NCBI GenBank assembly: GCA_050011895.1
Contig: JBEKIF010000070.1
Location: forward strand, 1 to 19,083
Source: DATBGO01 sp050011895
GTDB taxonomy: Bacteria > Actinomycetota > Actinomycetes > Streptosporangiales > Streptosporangiaceae
DNA length: 19,083 nucleotides
Direction: 5' to 3'
Numbering within the stretch: the first letter of the stretch is position 1; every line of letters begins with the position of its first letter. A model generated the notes under the pieces. It was not told the origin of the DNA. It saw only the letters and a list, made by a program, of their open reading frames with translations, and did not search any database. Positions 1-7,476 of this stretch are shown here, piece after piece. The position numbers and the translations under genes are program-made.

Positions 1-540
1 GCTCGGCGTCCTCCGATGCGGCCGAACGCGCCAGCAGCGCCATCCATCCGGCCAGCCGAACGAATATCAGATACAGCATCCGTACCGTCACAAGCCCGCG
101 ATCTTGCCAGCCCAGCGGCCATTCTGTCCGCCCCGCGTCCGTGAATTCCGAGTGGCCCAGGTCAGCGCGCCAAGGCCCGGGAAACCAGTCCCGCTGAGTC
201 CAGCGATGGGTAGGAATGCGCGTTCTGTAAACCGTCGGCGGCGTCGCTGAAGGACTCCTCGTCCTCGACCACGACGGCAACCGGGATGCTGGTGGTCGAG
301 GTGACCTTTCCCGCCGCGGCGGGTCCTGGCTAGCCGTGCGTATCTCAGCGACAATCTGCACGCGCGATAGCCAGGGCGGGCAGCCGCGAGGCAGCCGGGA
401 AGCCCGGCGGCCGCTGGCAGCTAGCGCCCGAAGGAGGGCCGTCCGGCTCGGCAACGACAGCCCCGCCGCAGCTGGCCTGCGTTCGGCCCAGATAACGCAG
501 GGCCCCGCCCGGCAGGCGGGCACGAGGATACAGATACACA
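1..540. other. No convincing gene (gap)
   Basis: I see no gene I can support here. Open frames on both strands are arginine/glycine/proline-rich and lack a ribosome binding site. One minus-strand frame, ending at a TGA at 162-164 and running back to a stop near 333, reads like real protein (it contains IPVAVVVEDEESFSDAADGL), but it has no ATG or GTG start and no partner domain. It may be the stub of a lost gene. No RNA gene or repeat was recognised. Confidence 0.5.
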
Positions 541-556
541 GGAGGGCAGCATTGTC

Positions 557-778
557 ATGACGATCGCCATCCTTGGCGGCGTGATTGGACTCGTGCTCGG
601 CGCCGCGGCTCTCGGCATTCCCCAGCTTGTGGGCATCCGCCACCAGCGGCCCGACGACGACGACACGCAGGCATACCTGAAGGAAACTGGCCGGTCGGCG
701 CAGGACATCGCGCAGGACAACGCCCGGGTGAGGCAGCGGCAGCAAAACGCCGACAGCGACCGGTCCCCAACTCAATGA
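557..778 (+). CDS. Small single-pass membrane protein, unknown function
   Basis: This 73-residue ORF has a good Shine-Dalgarno, GGAGGG at 541-546, ten bases before the ATG, which supports the start. Residues about 3-25 form a hydrophobic, glycine/alanine-rich segment (TIAILGGVIGLVLGAAALGI), predicted to be one membrane helix or an uncleaved signal anchor. The remaining ~45 residues are polar and charged (an Asp run, then Gln/Arg-rich) and probably cytoplasmic. I do not recognise a family; such short anchored proteins are common hypotheticals in actinomycetes. It stands alone, with a peroxiredoxin relic downstream on the other strand. It is probably a real gene because of its RBS and the clear division between hydrophobic and polar parts; function unknown. 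Confidence 0.6.
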   Translation: MTIAILGGVIGLVLGAAALGIPQLVGIRHQRPDDDDTQAYLKETGRSAQDIAQDNARVRQRQQNADSDRSPTQ

Positions 779-956
779 GTGACCGCTGAGACCCCGGCTC
801 GACAGCGGGAATGAGCAGATGACTGAGTTCCGGTCAGACGCAGGTCAGCGCTGCCGGCCGCCTGAGGGCGCCGACCAGATGACGGCGTGCCCGTGCCGGG
901 GCCATTCCATGGACTGACGGCACTGGGCGGCCCGTGACCGGCCACGGCGTCCAGTA

Positions 957-1180
957 TCAGGCGATCGTCTGGCTGATCGCGTGCAGGAGCTGGCGGGGCT
1001 CGGTCCTGGTTGTGGTAGTCGCGGTGCACGTCGGTCCAGCGGATGGTGCCGGCGGCGCCGGCGATGATGACTGTCGGCATGGGACGCCCAGTGGTCCCGT
1101 CGGCGTTGACTTGGGTCAGGTCCAGGCCGAGCTGCAGCTGGGCCGCGCGGGCGCCGTCACTGGGCGCGGTCAGGATGCTT
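957..1180 (-). pseudogene. Peroxiredoxin-like protein, C-terminal relic (frameshifted)
   Basis: Read on the minus strand, this encodes the last ~75 residues of an AhpC/TSA-like protein closely matching the C-terminus of the intact gene at 11436-12101. Shared blocks are ARAAQLQLGLDL, VNADGT, PM and IRWTDVH/VRWIDVH followed by DY. The N-terminal two thirds, including the CxxC active site, is missing: similarity begins abruptly at ILT near 1180. A single extra base after DYHNQ (near 1005) shifts the reading frame; in the corrected frame it continues TEPRQLLHAISQTIA and stops at 957-959, matching TEPRQVIDAL in the intact paralogue. Truncation plus frameshift make it non-functional. It is either a decayed paralogue or a fragment left by a rearrangement. 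Confidence 0.8.
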
Positions 1181-1189
1181 GGGTTCGAG

Positions 1190-1510
1190 CCGCGCAACAA
1201 CGGCCGATATGTGCGTGCGTGCTGGCACGATCACAGCGGTTTCGCGCCGCGCCGAGTCGGCGATCCGGTGCGCGCCAATGGTTGCTCGACTGGCGGTTGT
1301 GACGGTGGTGACCAGGAGTAATGGCCTTCGTCGTCTTACGGGGGCGGTGTAACCGTCGCTGGAGCCTTGGCCGCCCAGCCTTCCGGATCCGTGACTTCGC
1401 CTTACGGTTCTGTGACGGAAGCGGCCAGGCCGTGTCCACGCTGGCGCGTTTGGGGGTCCACTGGAGCGGGGTTCCGGGATCACAGCAGATCCACCCCTTG
1501 ACCCAAGGAG
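1190..1510. other. Intergenic gap upstream of the beta-propeller gene
   Basis: No gene is supported in this ~320-bp stretch. Overlapping frames are shadow-like and lack RBSs. It presumably holds the promoter of the beta-propeller gene, but I cannot identify -35/-10 elements with confidence. Confidence 0.4.
1505..1510 (+). promoter_or_regulatory. Ribosome binding site deciding the start at 1517
   Basis: AAGGAG lies directly against the ATG at 1511 but six bases before the in-frame ATG at 1517. The latter spacing is normal for initiation, so 1517 is the better start, giving an N-terminus of MRKGVCLAAGG. Confidence 0.7.
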
Positions 1511-1516
1511 ATGGAC

Positions 1517-2674
1517 ATGCGCAAGGGCGTTTGCCTGGCAGCGGGCGGCAGCCTCCTGGCGGCAACGATTGGCCTGTTCGGCGGGGCAGCCGTTGCCGGC
1601 GCCAGCACGGCCTCACCGGTCGTCGGTTACACCTACGTCAACGACAACACCGCGACCTCCAATACCATCGCCGGGTTCGACCGGCACGCGGACGGCTCGC
1701 TCACTCCCATCCCTGGCTCCCCGTTCACCATCGGCGGCGCGGGCCTGGGCGCCGGCCTGGGTTCGCAGGGCGCGATCCAGGTGACCCAGGACGGCCGGTA
1801 CCTGCTGGCCGTCGACGCCGGCAGCAACCAGATCTCGGTACTGCGCGTCACCGCCGGTGGCGTGCCGGTGCAAGTAGGCCAGCCAGTCTCCTCCGGGGGC
1901 GTGGAGCCCGTCAGCGTCGCGATCTCTTCCTACGGTCTCGTCTACGTCGCGAACTCTGACGCGGGCGGCAGCGACGGCAACTTCACCGGCTTCCGCCTCG
2001 GCTTCGGCGGCACGCTGACGCCGGTGCCCGGCTCGACGGTCGCGGCCCCGGCTGGCTCCGGTCCGGCCGACGTGCTGTTCAACGCCACCGGTACGCGCCT
2101 TGTCGGCACCCTCGTCGACACCTCGCAGATCGATAGCTTCGTGGTGCTGCCAAACGGTCGCCTGTTCGCCGCACCGGGCTCGCCTTTCACCGCGCAGGGC
2201 CTGGGCCAGATCGGCGCGGAGTTCCGGCCCACCAATCCCTCGCAGCTGTTTGTCACCAACGCGCACAACGGCGCTGGCCTGGGCACGGTGTCCGCGTTCC
2301 GCGACGGCTTCTTGGGTCAGCTCACCTCGATCGGGTCCTCGCCCTACGCCGACTTCCAGACCGCGCCGTGCTGGGTGGAGATCAGCCACGACGGCCGCTA
2401 CCTGTTCGCCGTCAACACCGCGTCGGCCAACATCTCCAGTTACTCCATCAATGCGGACGGCTCACTCGTCCTGATCGGCAGCTTTGCCATCACTGGCGGC
2501 GGAGCTGACATCGACGCGCGGCTGTCCCCGGACGGCAAGTACCTGCTGGTCGACGGCGCTGGCCACGATTTCGTGTCGGTGTTCGCCGTCAACGGCGGCA
2601 ACCTCACCGAGCTGCCCAGCTCACCGACCCCGCTGCCCGCCGGGGCCAGCTCATCCGGGATTGTGAACACCTAG
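1517..2674 (+). CDS. Secreted beta-propeller (YVTN/6-phosphogluconolactonase-like) protein
   Basis: The protein has 385 residues from the preferred ATG. It starts with a typical Sec signal peptide: basic MRKG, a hydrophobic stretch of about 20 residues, then a likely cleavage site near AVAGAS. The mature part shows regularly spaced repeats of the type DGSLTPIPGSPF, DGRYLLAVDAGSNQIS, DGRYLFAVNTASANISSY and DGKYLLVDGAGHDFVSVF. These are the DGxxL/V and D/N-x-I-S blade signatures of the lactonase/YVTN seven-bladed propeller superfamily. Enzymatic lactonase activity cannot be asserted: family members outside the cytosolic Pgl enzymes often have binding or unknown roles, and an exported protein is unlikely to act in the pentose phosphate pathway. 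It is monocistronic, ended by a hairpin 15 bp after the stop. The family call is solid; the biochemical role is unknown. Confidence 0.85.
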   Translation: MRKGVCLAAGGSLLAATIGLFGGAAVAGASTASPVVGYTYVNDNTATSNTIAGFDRHADGSLTPIPGSPFTIGGAGLGAGLGSQGAIQVTQDGRYLLAVDAGSNQISVLRVTAGGVPVQVGQPVSSGGVEPVSVAISSYGLVYVANSDAGGSDGNFTGFRLGFGGTLTPVPGSTVAAPAGSGPADVLFNATGTRLVGTLVDTSQIDSFVVLPNGRLFAAPGSPFTAQGLGQIGAEFRPTNPSQLFVTNAHNGAGLGTVSAFRDGFLGQLTSIGSSPYADFQTAPCWVEISHDGRYLFAVNTASANISSYSINADGSLVLIGSFAITGGGADIDARLSPDGKYLLVDGAGHDFVSVFAVNGGNLTELPSSPTPLPAGASSSGIVNT

Positions 2675-2688
2675 GAACAACAGGCCGG

Positions 2689-2726
2689 CGGTCCCGGGCC
2701 CACCCCAACCTGGCGGGCCCGGACCG
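2689..2726 (+). terminator. Terminator-like hairpin after the beta-propeller gene
   Basis: The arms 2689-2701 and 2715-2726 are complementary over 12 bp with one bulged C (CGGTCC/GGACCG plus GGGCCC), around a 13-base loop. It begins 15 bp after the stop codon. There is no T-tract, as is usual for high-GC actinobacterial terminators. Confidence 0.65.
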
Positions 2727-2879
2727 CGTATGTGCTAACGGCCAGATCCTTGTTCGCCCTCGCCAGGAATGCGGGCGAGGGCCAGTCCGAGCCGTTTGTG
2801 GAGGAGCGGTTTCCGGCGATGGTTCGCTTGCAGCCGAGGGCATGCCTTGGGACATCAGGGCGCTTCCGCCGGAGGGACC

Positions 2880-3296
2880 GTGTCAGCCCGGGTGCGCACA
2901 GGATGAGCGGATGTTAATCCGGATGCTGGATGCCTGGTCGGCTGGCATGCTGCGGTTAGCTCGCGCGCATGTGTCCACCGAAGCCTCAGCCGATGATGCG
3001 GTGCAGGACACCTTTCTGGCGGTGATCAATGGGTGGACCGGCTTGAGGACCGTGCGACACTGAAGACCTGGATCTACCGGGCTCCCGGTGAACAGGGCCA
3101 AGCACCGCGGACAGCGCAGCGTGCTGTGATCACGGGCGATGTGGAAGGCTACGACACGAAGGAGGCCTTTTCGGTCTTGGACATCTCGCCGGGGAAGCAG
3201 CGGGTGCTGCTGCATCGCGCCCGCGCCGCCGTCCGAGCACCGCTGGAAGACTACTTCGCCGCCACGTCCTTCGGTGGGCTAGGACCAGTCCGATGA
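2880..3296 (+). pseudogene. ECF sigma-70 factor, disrupted (frameshifts and internal deletion)
   Basis: Pieces of one sigma factor lie in order but in different frames. From a likely GTG at 2880 the reading is VSARVRTG then a stop. A shift near 2903 gives region 2 (DAWSAGMLRLARAHVSTEAS, then DDAVQDTFLAVING). One missing base near 3030 moves to DRLEDRATLKTWIYR. Another shift gives VNRAKHRGQRSV. Region 4 then follows (RAVITGDVEGYD, SVLDISPGKQRVLLHRARAA). Intact relatives carry roughly 60-70 residues between the end of region 2 and region 4 that are absent here. Intact ECF factors direct RNA polymerase to stress promoters, but this copy cannot make a working protein. Its end overlaps the following anti-sigma ATG (ATGA), showing they were once an operon. 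Confidence 0.85.
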
Positions 3297-3532
3297 CAGG
3301 CCTGAGCTGCAGCGAGTTTGTCGAGCTGGTCACTAGTCACCTGGAAGGCAAGCTCGATCGCGACACCGAGCGCCGGTTCACGGAGCACCTGGCCGAATGT
3401 GAGGGCTGCGACCGCTATCTTGACCAGTTCCGCCTGACCATCCGCATGCTCGGCGAACTCCCAGCCGAAAGCCCCCCCGATGACGCGGGCCACCGCGTGC
3501 TTTCAGCGTTCCGCAACTGGCGGGGGTCCTGA
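3293..3532 (+). CDS. Zinc-finger (zf-HC2-type) anti-sigma factor
   Basis: A 79-residue protein with the ZAS signature HxxxCxxC (EHLAECEGCDRYLDQ, about residues 31-45), preceded by a conserved start (CSEFVELVTSHLEGKLD). This is the cytoplasmic sigma-binding domain of small soluble anti-sigma factors, in which His and Cys residues hold zinc and the protein sequesters its ECF sigma until released. It has no membrane segment. Its ATG overlaps the stop of the decayed sigma frame, so it was co-translated with that sigma. The sigma is broken while this gene shows no lesion, so it is either orphaned or able to act on another sigma such as the one at 7477. Only ~270 bp without a clear gene separate it from the response regulator. 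Confidence 0.8.
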   Translation: MTGLSCSEFVELVTSHLEGKLDRDTERRFTEHLAECEGCDRYLDQFRLTIRMLGELPAESPPDDAGHRVLSAFRNWRGS

Positions 3533-3803
3533 CCGGTCGCCACGCGCGCCGCGCACGCTGTGGATCGGTGCGCTGATTCCAGCAAGTACCGAAGCTGCGC
3601 TGGCGTGGCTATGTATCTGCTGCAGGCCGCTGCGGCGCGGCTGCACGAGGCCGACACCGTGGCCACGGACGCTCTGCCAGGATCCCTTACGAACCGGTGA
3701 CGGATCGTCCGCCGGATGCTGGGCCCGCGCCTATCCGGCTACCGTGTCCACTGTGACCTTGTTAACGCGCGCGGCGGCTGGCAGCAGAATTCGGGCGGCC
3801 TGA

Positions 3804-4520
3804 ATGCTGAGCAACCCGGATCCGCCCGGCCGGATCATGGTCGTGGACGACGATCGGACGCTGGCCGATGTCGTCGGACGGTACCTGATCCGTGACGGCC
3901 ACCGGGTGGAGTGCGTACATGACGGGCTGGCGGCGCTGCGGCGGATCGAGGAGGAGCTGCCGGACCTGGTGGTGCTGGATTTGATGCTGCCCAGCGTCGG
4001 CGGGCTGGAGGTGTGCAGACAGCTCCGGTCGCGGTGGCCCATCCCGGTAGTCATGCTCACCGCGCTGGGTGAGGAGACCGACAAGATCGTCGGCTTCGAG
4101 ACCGGTGCTGATGACTACCTGACCAAGCCGTTCAGCCCGCGAGAGCTGGCGCTGCGGGTCAGGTCGGTGCTGCGCCGCGCCCGTGGCGCCGGGCTGCAGG
4201 GCACGCCGTCTCAGGGGGTGATCGGTGACGGGGGCCTGGCGGTCGACCTGGGGGCGCACGAGGCCAGCCTTGGCAGGCAGCAGGTCGCGCTGACCTCGCG
4301 TGAGTATGACCTGCTGGTTTTCCTGATGTGCCATCCGCGGCAGGCATTCACCCGTGAGCAGCTGCTGGACCAGGTGTGGAACTGGTCGTTCGGCGATACC
4401 TCGACGGTCACCGTGCACGTGCGCAGGCTGCGGGAGAAGCTGGAAGCCGATCCGACACTGCCGCAGCGCATCGTCACTGTCTGGGGCGTGGGCTATAGGT
4501 ACGAGCCGGAGGCGGCATGA
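3804..4520 (+). CDS. OmpR/PhoB-family response regulator
   Basis: A 238-residue DNA-binding response regulator. The N-terminal receiver domain (about 10-123) has the acidic triad D15-D16-D17, the phosphoacceptor D59 in VVLDLMLP, T87 in MLTA and K109 in YLTKPF. The C-terminal winged helix (about 140-236) contains LTSREYDLLVFLM, REQLLDQVW, TVTVHVRRLREKLE and the terminal VWGVGYRYE. All residues needed for phosphorylation and DNA binding are present. The stop overlaps the start of the following kinase gene (ATGA at 4517-4520), so the two form one operon and presumably a cognate pair. Target genes cannot be read from the sequence; autoregulation is common in this family but no repeat sites were found upstream. 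Confidence 0.95.
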   Translation: MLSNPDPPGRIMVVDDDRTLADVVGRYLIRDGHRVECVHDGLAALRRIEEELPDLVVLDLMLPSVGGLEVCRQLRSRWPIPVVMLTALGEETDKIVGFETGADDYLTKPFSPRELALRVRSVLRRARGAGLQGTPSQGVIGDGGLAVDLGAHEASLGRQQVALTSREYDLLVFLMCHPRQAFTREQLLDQVWNWSFGDTSTVTVHVRRLREKLEADPTLPQRIVTVWGVGYRYEPEAA

Positions 4521-5752
4521 TTACGGCAGCCGACCTGTGGACGGTCAGCTATACCGTCGCAGGGATCGCCGCCCTGGCCGCCGCCGCAGGGACGATGGTG
4601 CTGCGGCTGCTGGCTGCCCGTTCGGTCGCGACGAGCCTGACCGTGGTCGCGGCGGTGACCGTCGCCGCGACGCTGGCCGGGGTCGTGGTCATCTCGATGG
4701 AGATGTTCATCTCCCGCAAGGACCTCGATGTGGTGCTCGCGGTGGTCGCTATAACGGGGATCGCGGGCTTCGCTGTCGCCCTGCTCCTCGGCCGGCGGAT
4801 GTCGGCGGCGAGCCGCATGATGCTGGCCGCTGTCCAGGAGGTGGGCAGGGGCGGCGGGTACCGCCCGCCGACGGCCGTTCTCCCCGCTGAGCTGGCAGCC
4901 CTGTCCGCGGAGCTGGAGACGGCGCACGGCCAGCTGGCAGAAGCCCGCGATCGTGAGCGGGCGCTGGAGGCCAGCCGCCGGGAACTCGTCGCGTGGGTCA
5001 GCCATGACCTGCGCACACCGCTGGCAGGATTGCGGGCCATGGCCGAGGCGCTCGAGGACGGAGTCGTCACCGACTGGCAGACGATCAGCAGGTACCACGC
5101 GCAGATCCGCGCCGAGACCGGCCGGCTGACGCTGATGATCGATGACCTGTTCCAGCTGTCCCGCATCCACGCCGGCGCGCTGCGGCTATCCCGGCAGGTC
5201 GTCGGCCTCGGTGACCTCATAGGCGAAGCGCTCACCGGCGCCGAGCCGCTGGCCCGGGCGAAGGGCGTCAGGCTGCGCGGCTCCACCGTTCCCGGGCTGC
5301 CCCCGGTATCGGTGGACACCGCCGCGGTCGGGCGCGCGCTGCTCAACCTTGTCGTCAACGCGATCCGGCACACTCCTGCGGACGGCGCCGTCGAAGTGCT
5401 CGCCGACCAGGAGCCGGGCATTGCCACCGTCAGCGTGTCTGATTCCTGCGGCGGGATCCCTGCCGAGTACCTGCCCCGGGTGTTCGACGTGGGGTTCCGC
5501 GGCGAGACCGCTCGCACGCCGGTGACCGGCGAGGGTGCGGGGCTCGGGCTCAGCATCGCGCGGGGGATCATCGAGGCGCACCGCGGGCAGATCGGGGTAG
5601 GCAACGCAGGAAACGGCTGCCAGTTCGTCATCCGGCTGCCCCTGGCCGCCGGCGCCGTTACCCGGCATGAAGCAGGACACCGCGAGGGGGCGGCACGCAC
5701 CGCCCCGGCCGCGGCGGCTCGGCTGCTCCGGGACTGGGCGGGCCCGACATAG
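4517..5752 (+). CDS. Membrane sensor histidine kinase
   Basis: A 411-residue kinase with three likely N-terminal membrane helices (about 8-30, 39-60 and 71-91) and only a very short extracytoplasmic part, so the stimulus is probably sensed in or near the membrane. A coiled linker (about 122-155) leads to the HisKA domain with H163 in WVSHDLRTPLAG. The HATPase domain follows: N-box NLVVNAIRHTP, G1 box DSCGGIP, F-box-like RVFDVGFRG and G2 box GAGLGLSIARGI. The G1 box has Cys where DxGxG would have its first Gly, a variant I believe is frequent in actinobacterial kinases. It is translationally coupled to the upstream regulator, its likely phosphotransfer partner. The last ~30 residues are an Ala/Arg-rich tail without a recognised role. 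Confidence 0.93.
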   Translation: MITAADLWTVSYTVAGIAALAAAAGTMVLRLLAARSVATSLTVVAAVTVAATLAGVVVISMEMFISRKDLDVVLAVVAITGIAGFAVALLLGRRMSAASRMMLAAVQEVGRGGGYRPPTAVLPAELAALSAELETAHGQLAEARDRERALEASRRELVAWVSHDLRTPLAGLRAMAEALEDGVVTDWQTISRYHAQIRAETGRLTLMIDDLFQLSRIHAGALRLSRQVVGLGDLIGEALTGAEPLARAKGVRLRGSTVPGLPPVSVDTAAVGRALLNLVVNAIRHTPADGAVEVLADQEPGIATVSVSDSCGGIPAEYLPRVFDVGFRGETARTPVTGEGAGLGLSIARGIIEAHRGQIGVGNAGNGCQFVIRLPLAAGAVTRHEAGHREGAARTAPAAAARLLRDWAGPT

Positions 5753-5970
5753 CCGGGCCCGAGGCCGCACTGCGGCCCGCGCACAGGCTCCCTCAGCCTG
5801 ACCTGCGCGAAAGCGGGCCGTTCCCGCGCTCAATGCCGTCTGCGCGGCGAAGCCGATATGGCACAAGGAGGCGGCGCCAGAACTGGCCGCTCTGTGCACC
5901 TCACCCGCGACGAACTCGCCATCGACCGTGAGCGCCTATTCGCTCGGCGCCGAATGTATTGCGCTGACGC

Positions 5971-6093
5971 ATGCGGTCGCCCTACCCTCCGTGGCTGCCG
6001 ATGCCCGTATCCCGCTGGCTGACAGCTGCGGGCCGCGGCTGGCTTCTGGTGCTCTCGCCGGTCATTGCGTTGACCTTCCTGATGGCCACCTAA
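5971..6093 (+). CDS. Possible 40-aa hydrophobic peptide
   Basis: A short frame begins at ATG 5971 or 6001 and ends in a TAA placed immediately before a strong GC hairpin. Its C-terminal half (GWLLVLSPVIALTFLMAT) is a single hydrophobic segment that could span the membrane. No clear Shine-Dalgarno precedes either ATG. The stop-then-terminator arrangement is the main reason to list it. It could instead be the tail of a lost membrane protein. No family recognised. Confidence 0.3.
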   Translation: MRSPYPPWLPMPVSRWLTAAGRGWLLVLSPVIALTFLMAT

Positions 6094-6114
6094 CCCGGGG
6101 GCCTGCTCCCCGGG
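6094..6114 (+). terminator. GC-rich hairpin, probable terminator
   Basis: CCCGGGG (6094-6100) and CCCCGGG (6108-6114) form a perfect 7-bp stem with a 7-base loop, directly after a TAA stop. No T-tract is visible. Confidence 0.5.
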
Positions 6115-6645
6115 CCAGCCAGAGGCCGGAGCTGCCGGTCAGGTGAGCGCTGGCGTACCGCGTGTTTTTCCGTGGGCCGCGTGCGGCTGTAAAAACCGGG
6201 TCCGATTCACTAGACCACTGCGGATCCGCGCCTTCCGGGCAGGTTACGGGCCGTAAGGAGCGCAGGCAGGAGGCTTGCGGACTTGCGTCCTGCCGGCGGG
6301 ACGCTGCGGATGAGGCACGGTTCCAGCAGCGCGAAATCAGCGGGTGCCTTGCTGTGCCGAGCCGAGTCGCTAGGTGGGCTCGTTGGCAGCCAGCCTGTCG
6401 CTCGACTCCCACGACATGCTGCTGCGGAACGACACTGCTGCCGGCATGCTCGCGGTGCCCGAAGCGCTGACTCCGAGGCCGCGGCGTGGCGGCGGCTCGC
6501 GGGCCGGGCTGAACGGGAGCGATCAGCCTCCCCGGTGGGCACGGTGCACGACTTCCGGGACGTGCCGCAAATGAGCGCGGCTCATATCAGCGTGGTGCCG
6601 GCCTCGCGGTCGTCAGCGGGGCCGTCCGCGTGATACACCACGAGA

Positions 6646-7389
6646 ATGCCCGAGATTGACCTGGTTACCGTGACCGCCGCCGACGGCCGGGACCTGCTCG
6701 CCGCCGCCGAGACCGGCTGGTCGCGGCCGGTACCCCACTGCCCGGGATGGGACGCGGCCGGCCTTGTCGGCCACATGGGCGCGATCCTGGCCTGGATGGC
6801 CCAGATCGTCACCACCGGCGAGGCCGTCTCGCGGCGGGACAGGGAGACACCGCCGCACGGGCACGCAGCGCTGGCCGCCTGGTACTCCGCTCACCTGGAC
6901 CGCACCGTGGACCTCTTGACGGCAACCCCGGCCGACTCGCCGACCTGGACGTTCTCCAGTCTCGGCGAACGGCGGGCCGGCTGGTGGCGGCGGCGGCTGG
7001 CCGTGGAACTCGCCATCCACCGGTGGGACGCGCAGCACGCCGCCGCTGACGGCACCGCGCTGGCCCGGGCTGTCCACGGCGACGTGGCCGTGGCCGGCAT
7101 CCAGGAGTTCCTGACCGAGTTCCTGCCCGGCCTGCTCACGCAGCCTGGCGTAACCGGACTGGCCGGCACCCTGCACCTGCACGCCACCGACGAGCCGGGC
7201 GACTGGCAGGCCGACCTCGGCGCCGACAGCGCAGACGACTCAGATACCCGGCCCGCCGATACGGACACGACCATTCAGGGCACCCGGTCCGACCTGCTGC
7301 TCTGGCTCACCAACCGGGGACCCGCGCCCAGCATCACGGTCGCCGGCCGCGAAAGTACGGCAGCCGCCTGGACCCAGCTGCGCCGCTGA
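6646..7389 (+). CDS. Maleylpyruvate isomerase-family mycothiol-dependent enzyme (DinB-like fold)
   Basis: A 247-residue protein of the MDMPI family. The N-terminal four-helix DinB-like domain (about 10-155) starts with a pattern typical of the family (VPHCPGWDAAGLVGHMG) and has the metal triad H43, E121 and H125 (ELAIHRWD). A smaller C-terminal domain (about 160-245) ends with the usual LLLWLTNRG motif and a tryptophan-containing tail. Characterised relatives use mycothiol as cofactor, in maleylpyruvate isomerisation or other thiol-transfer reactions; the substrate here is unknown. The presence of this family is consistent with mycothiol-producing Actinomycetota. It stands just upstream of the ECF sigma operon, 87 bp away, and is probably separately transcribed. 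The start at 6646 lacks a strong SD. Confidence 0.85.
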   Translation: MPEIDLVTVTAADGRDLLAAAETGWSRPVPHCPGWDAAGLVGHMGAILAWMAQIVTTGEAVSRRDRETPPHGHAALAAWYSAHLDRTVDLLTATPADSPTWTFSSLGERRAGWWRRRLAVELAIHRWDAQHAAADGTALARAVHGDVAVAGIQEFLTEFLPGLLTQPGVTGLAGTLHLHATDEPGDWQADLGADSADDSDTRPADTDTTIQGTRSDLLLWLTNRGPAPSITVAGRESTAAAWTQLRR

Positions 7390-7463
7390 GCGACGGCGAG
7401 ACCGCGTGCCGGGTCCGGGCTGATCCGCGCCTTCGTGAGGGCAGTTACGGCCGCGGCCGGCGG

Positions 7464-7469
7464 TAGCCT
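7464..7469 (+). promoter_or_regulatory. Candidate -10 element for a leaderless sigma-factor transcript
   Basis: TAGCCT fits the actinobacterial TANNNT -10 pattern and ends seven bases before the in-frame GTG at 7477. There is no SD before that GTG, so a leaderless mRNA starting at the GTG would explain both observations. No convincing -35 was found. Confidence 0.45.
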
Positions 7470-7476
7470 GTCGGGC

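Larger units (their letters stand above)
5753..6645. other. Large intergenic gap with hairpins and a possible tiny ORF
   Basis: This ~890-bp interval holds no gene of normal size. Near its left end is a small hairpin (GGCCGC/GCGGCC, 5763-5777), 11 bp after the kinase stop, which may end the two-component operon. A possible 40-residue ORF followed by a strong hairpin lies at 5971-6114 (listed separately). From 6162 to 6645 the frames are short and inconsistent. One stretch (6374-6480, reading SLDSHDMLLRNDTAAGML) resembles protein but loses its frame; it may be gene debris. Confidence 0.45.

Noticed and set aside
1171..1200. GGGTTCGAGCC-like motif suggesting a tRNA T-loop
   Set aside because: No flanking T-stem pairs and no anticodon arm; it is part of the peroxiredoxin relic boundary.
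1613..2389. 258-aa open frame antisense to the beta-propeller gene
   Set aside because: Arg/Gly/Ala-rich shadow with no motif; the sense strand has a signal peptide, propeller repeats and an RBS.
3533..3803. Possible gene between the anti-sigma and the response regulator
   Set aside because: Frames are short and rich in Arg/Cys/Trp shadows; an ATG at 3610 gives about 30 residues without an RBS.
4549..5784. 411-aa open frame antisense to the histidine kinase
   Set aside because: It is a Ser/Arg/Pro-rich shadow of the kinase in high-GC DNA; the plus strand has all kinase motifs and an operon context.
6180..6260. Possible tRNA-like segment around ACCGGGTCCGATTCACTAGACC
   Set aside because: Read on either strand it lacks a paired acceptor stem and a TTCRA-type T-arm, so no cloverleaf can be drawn.
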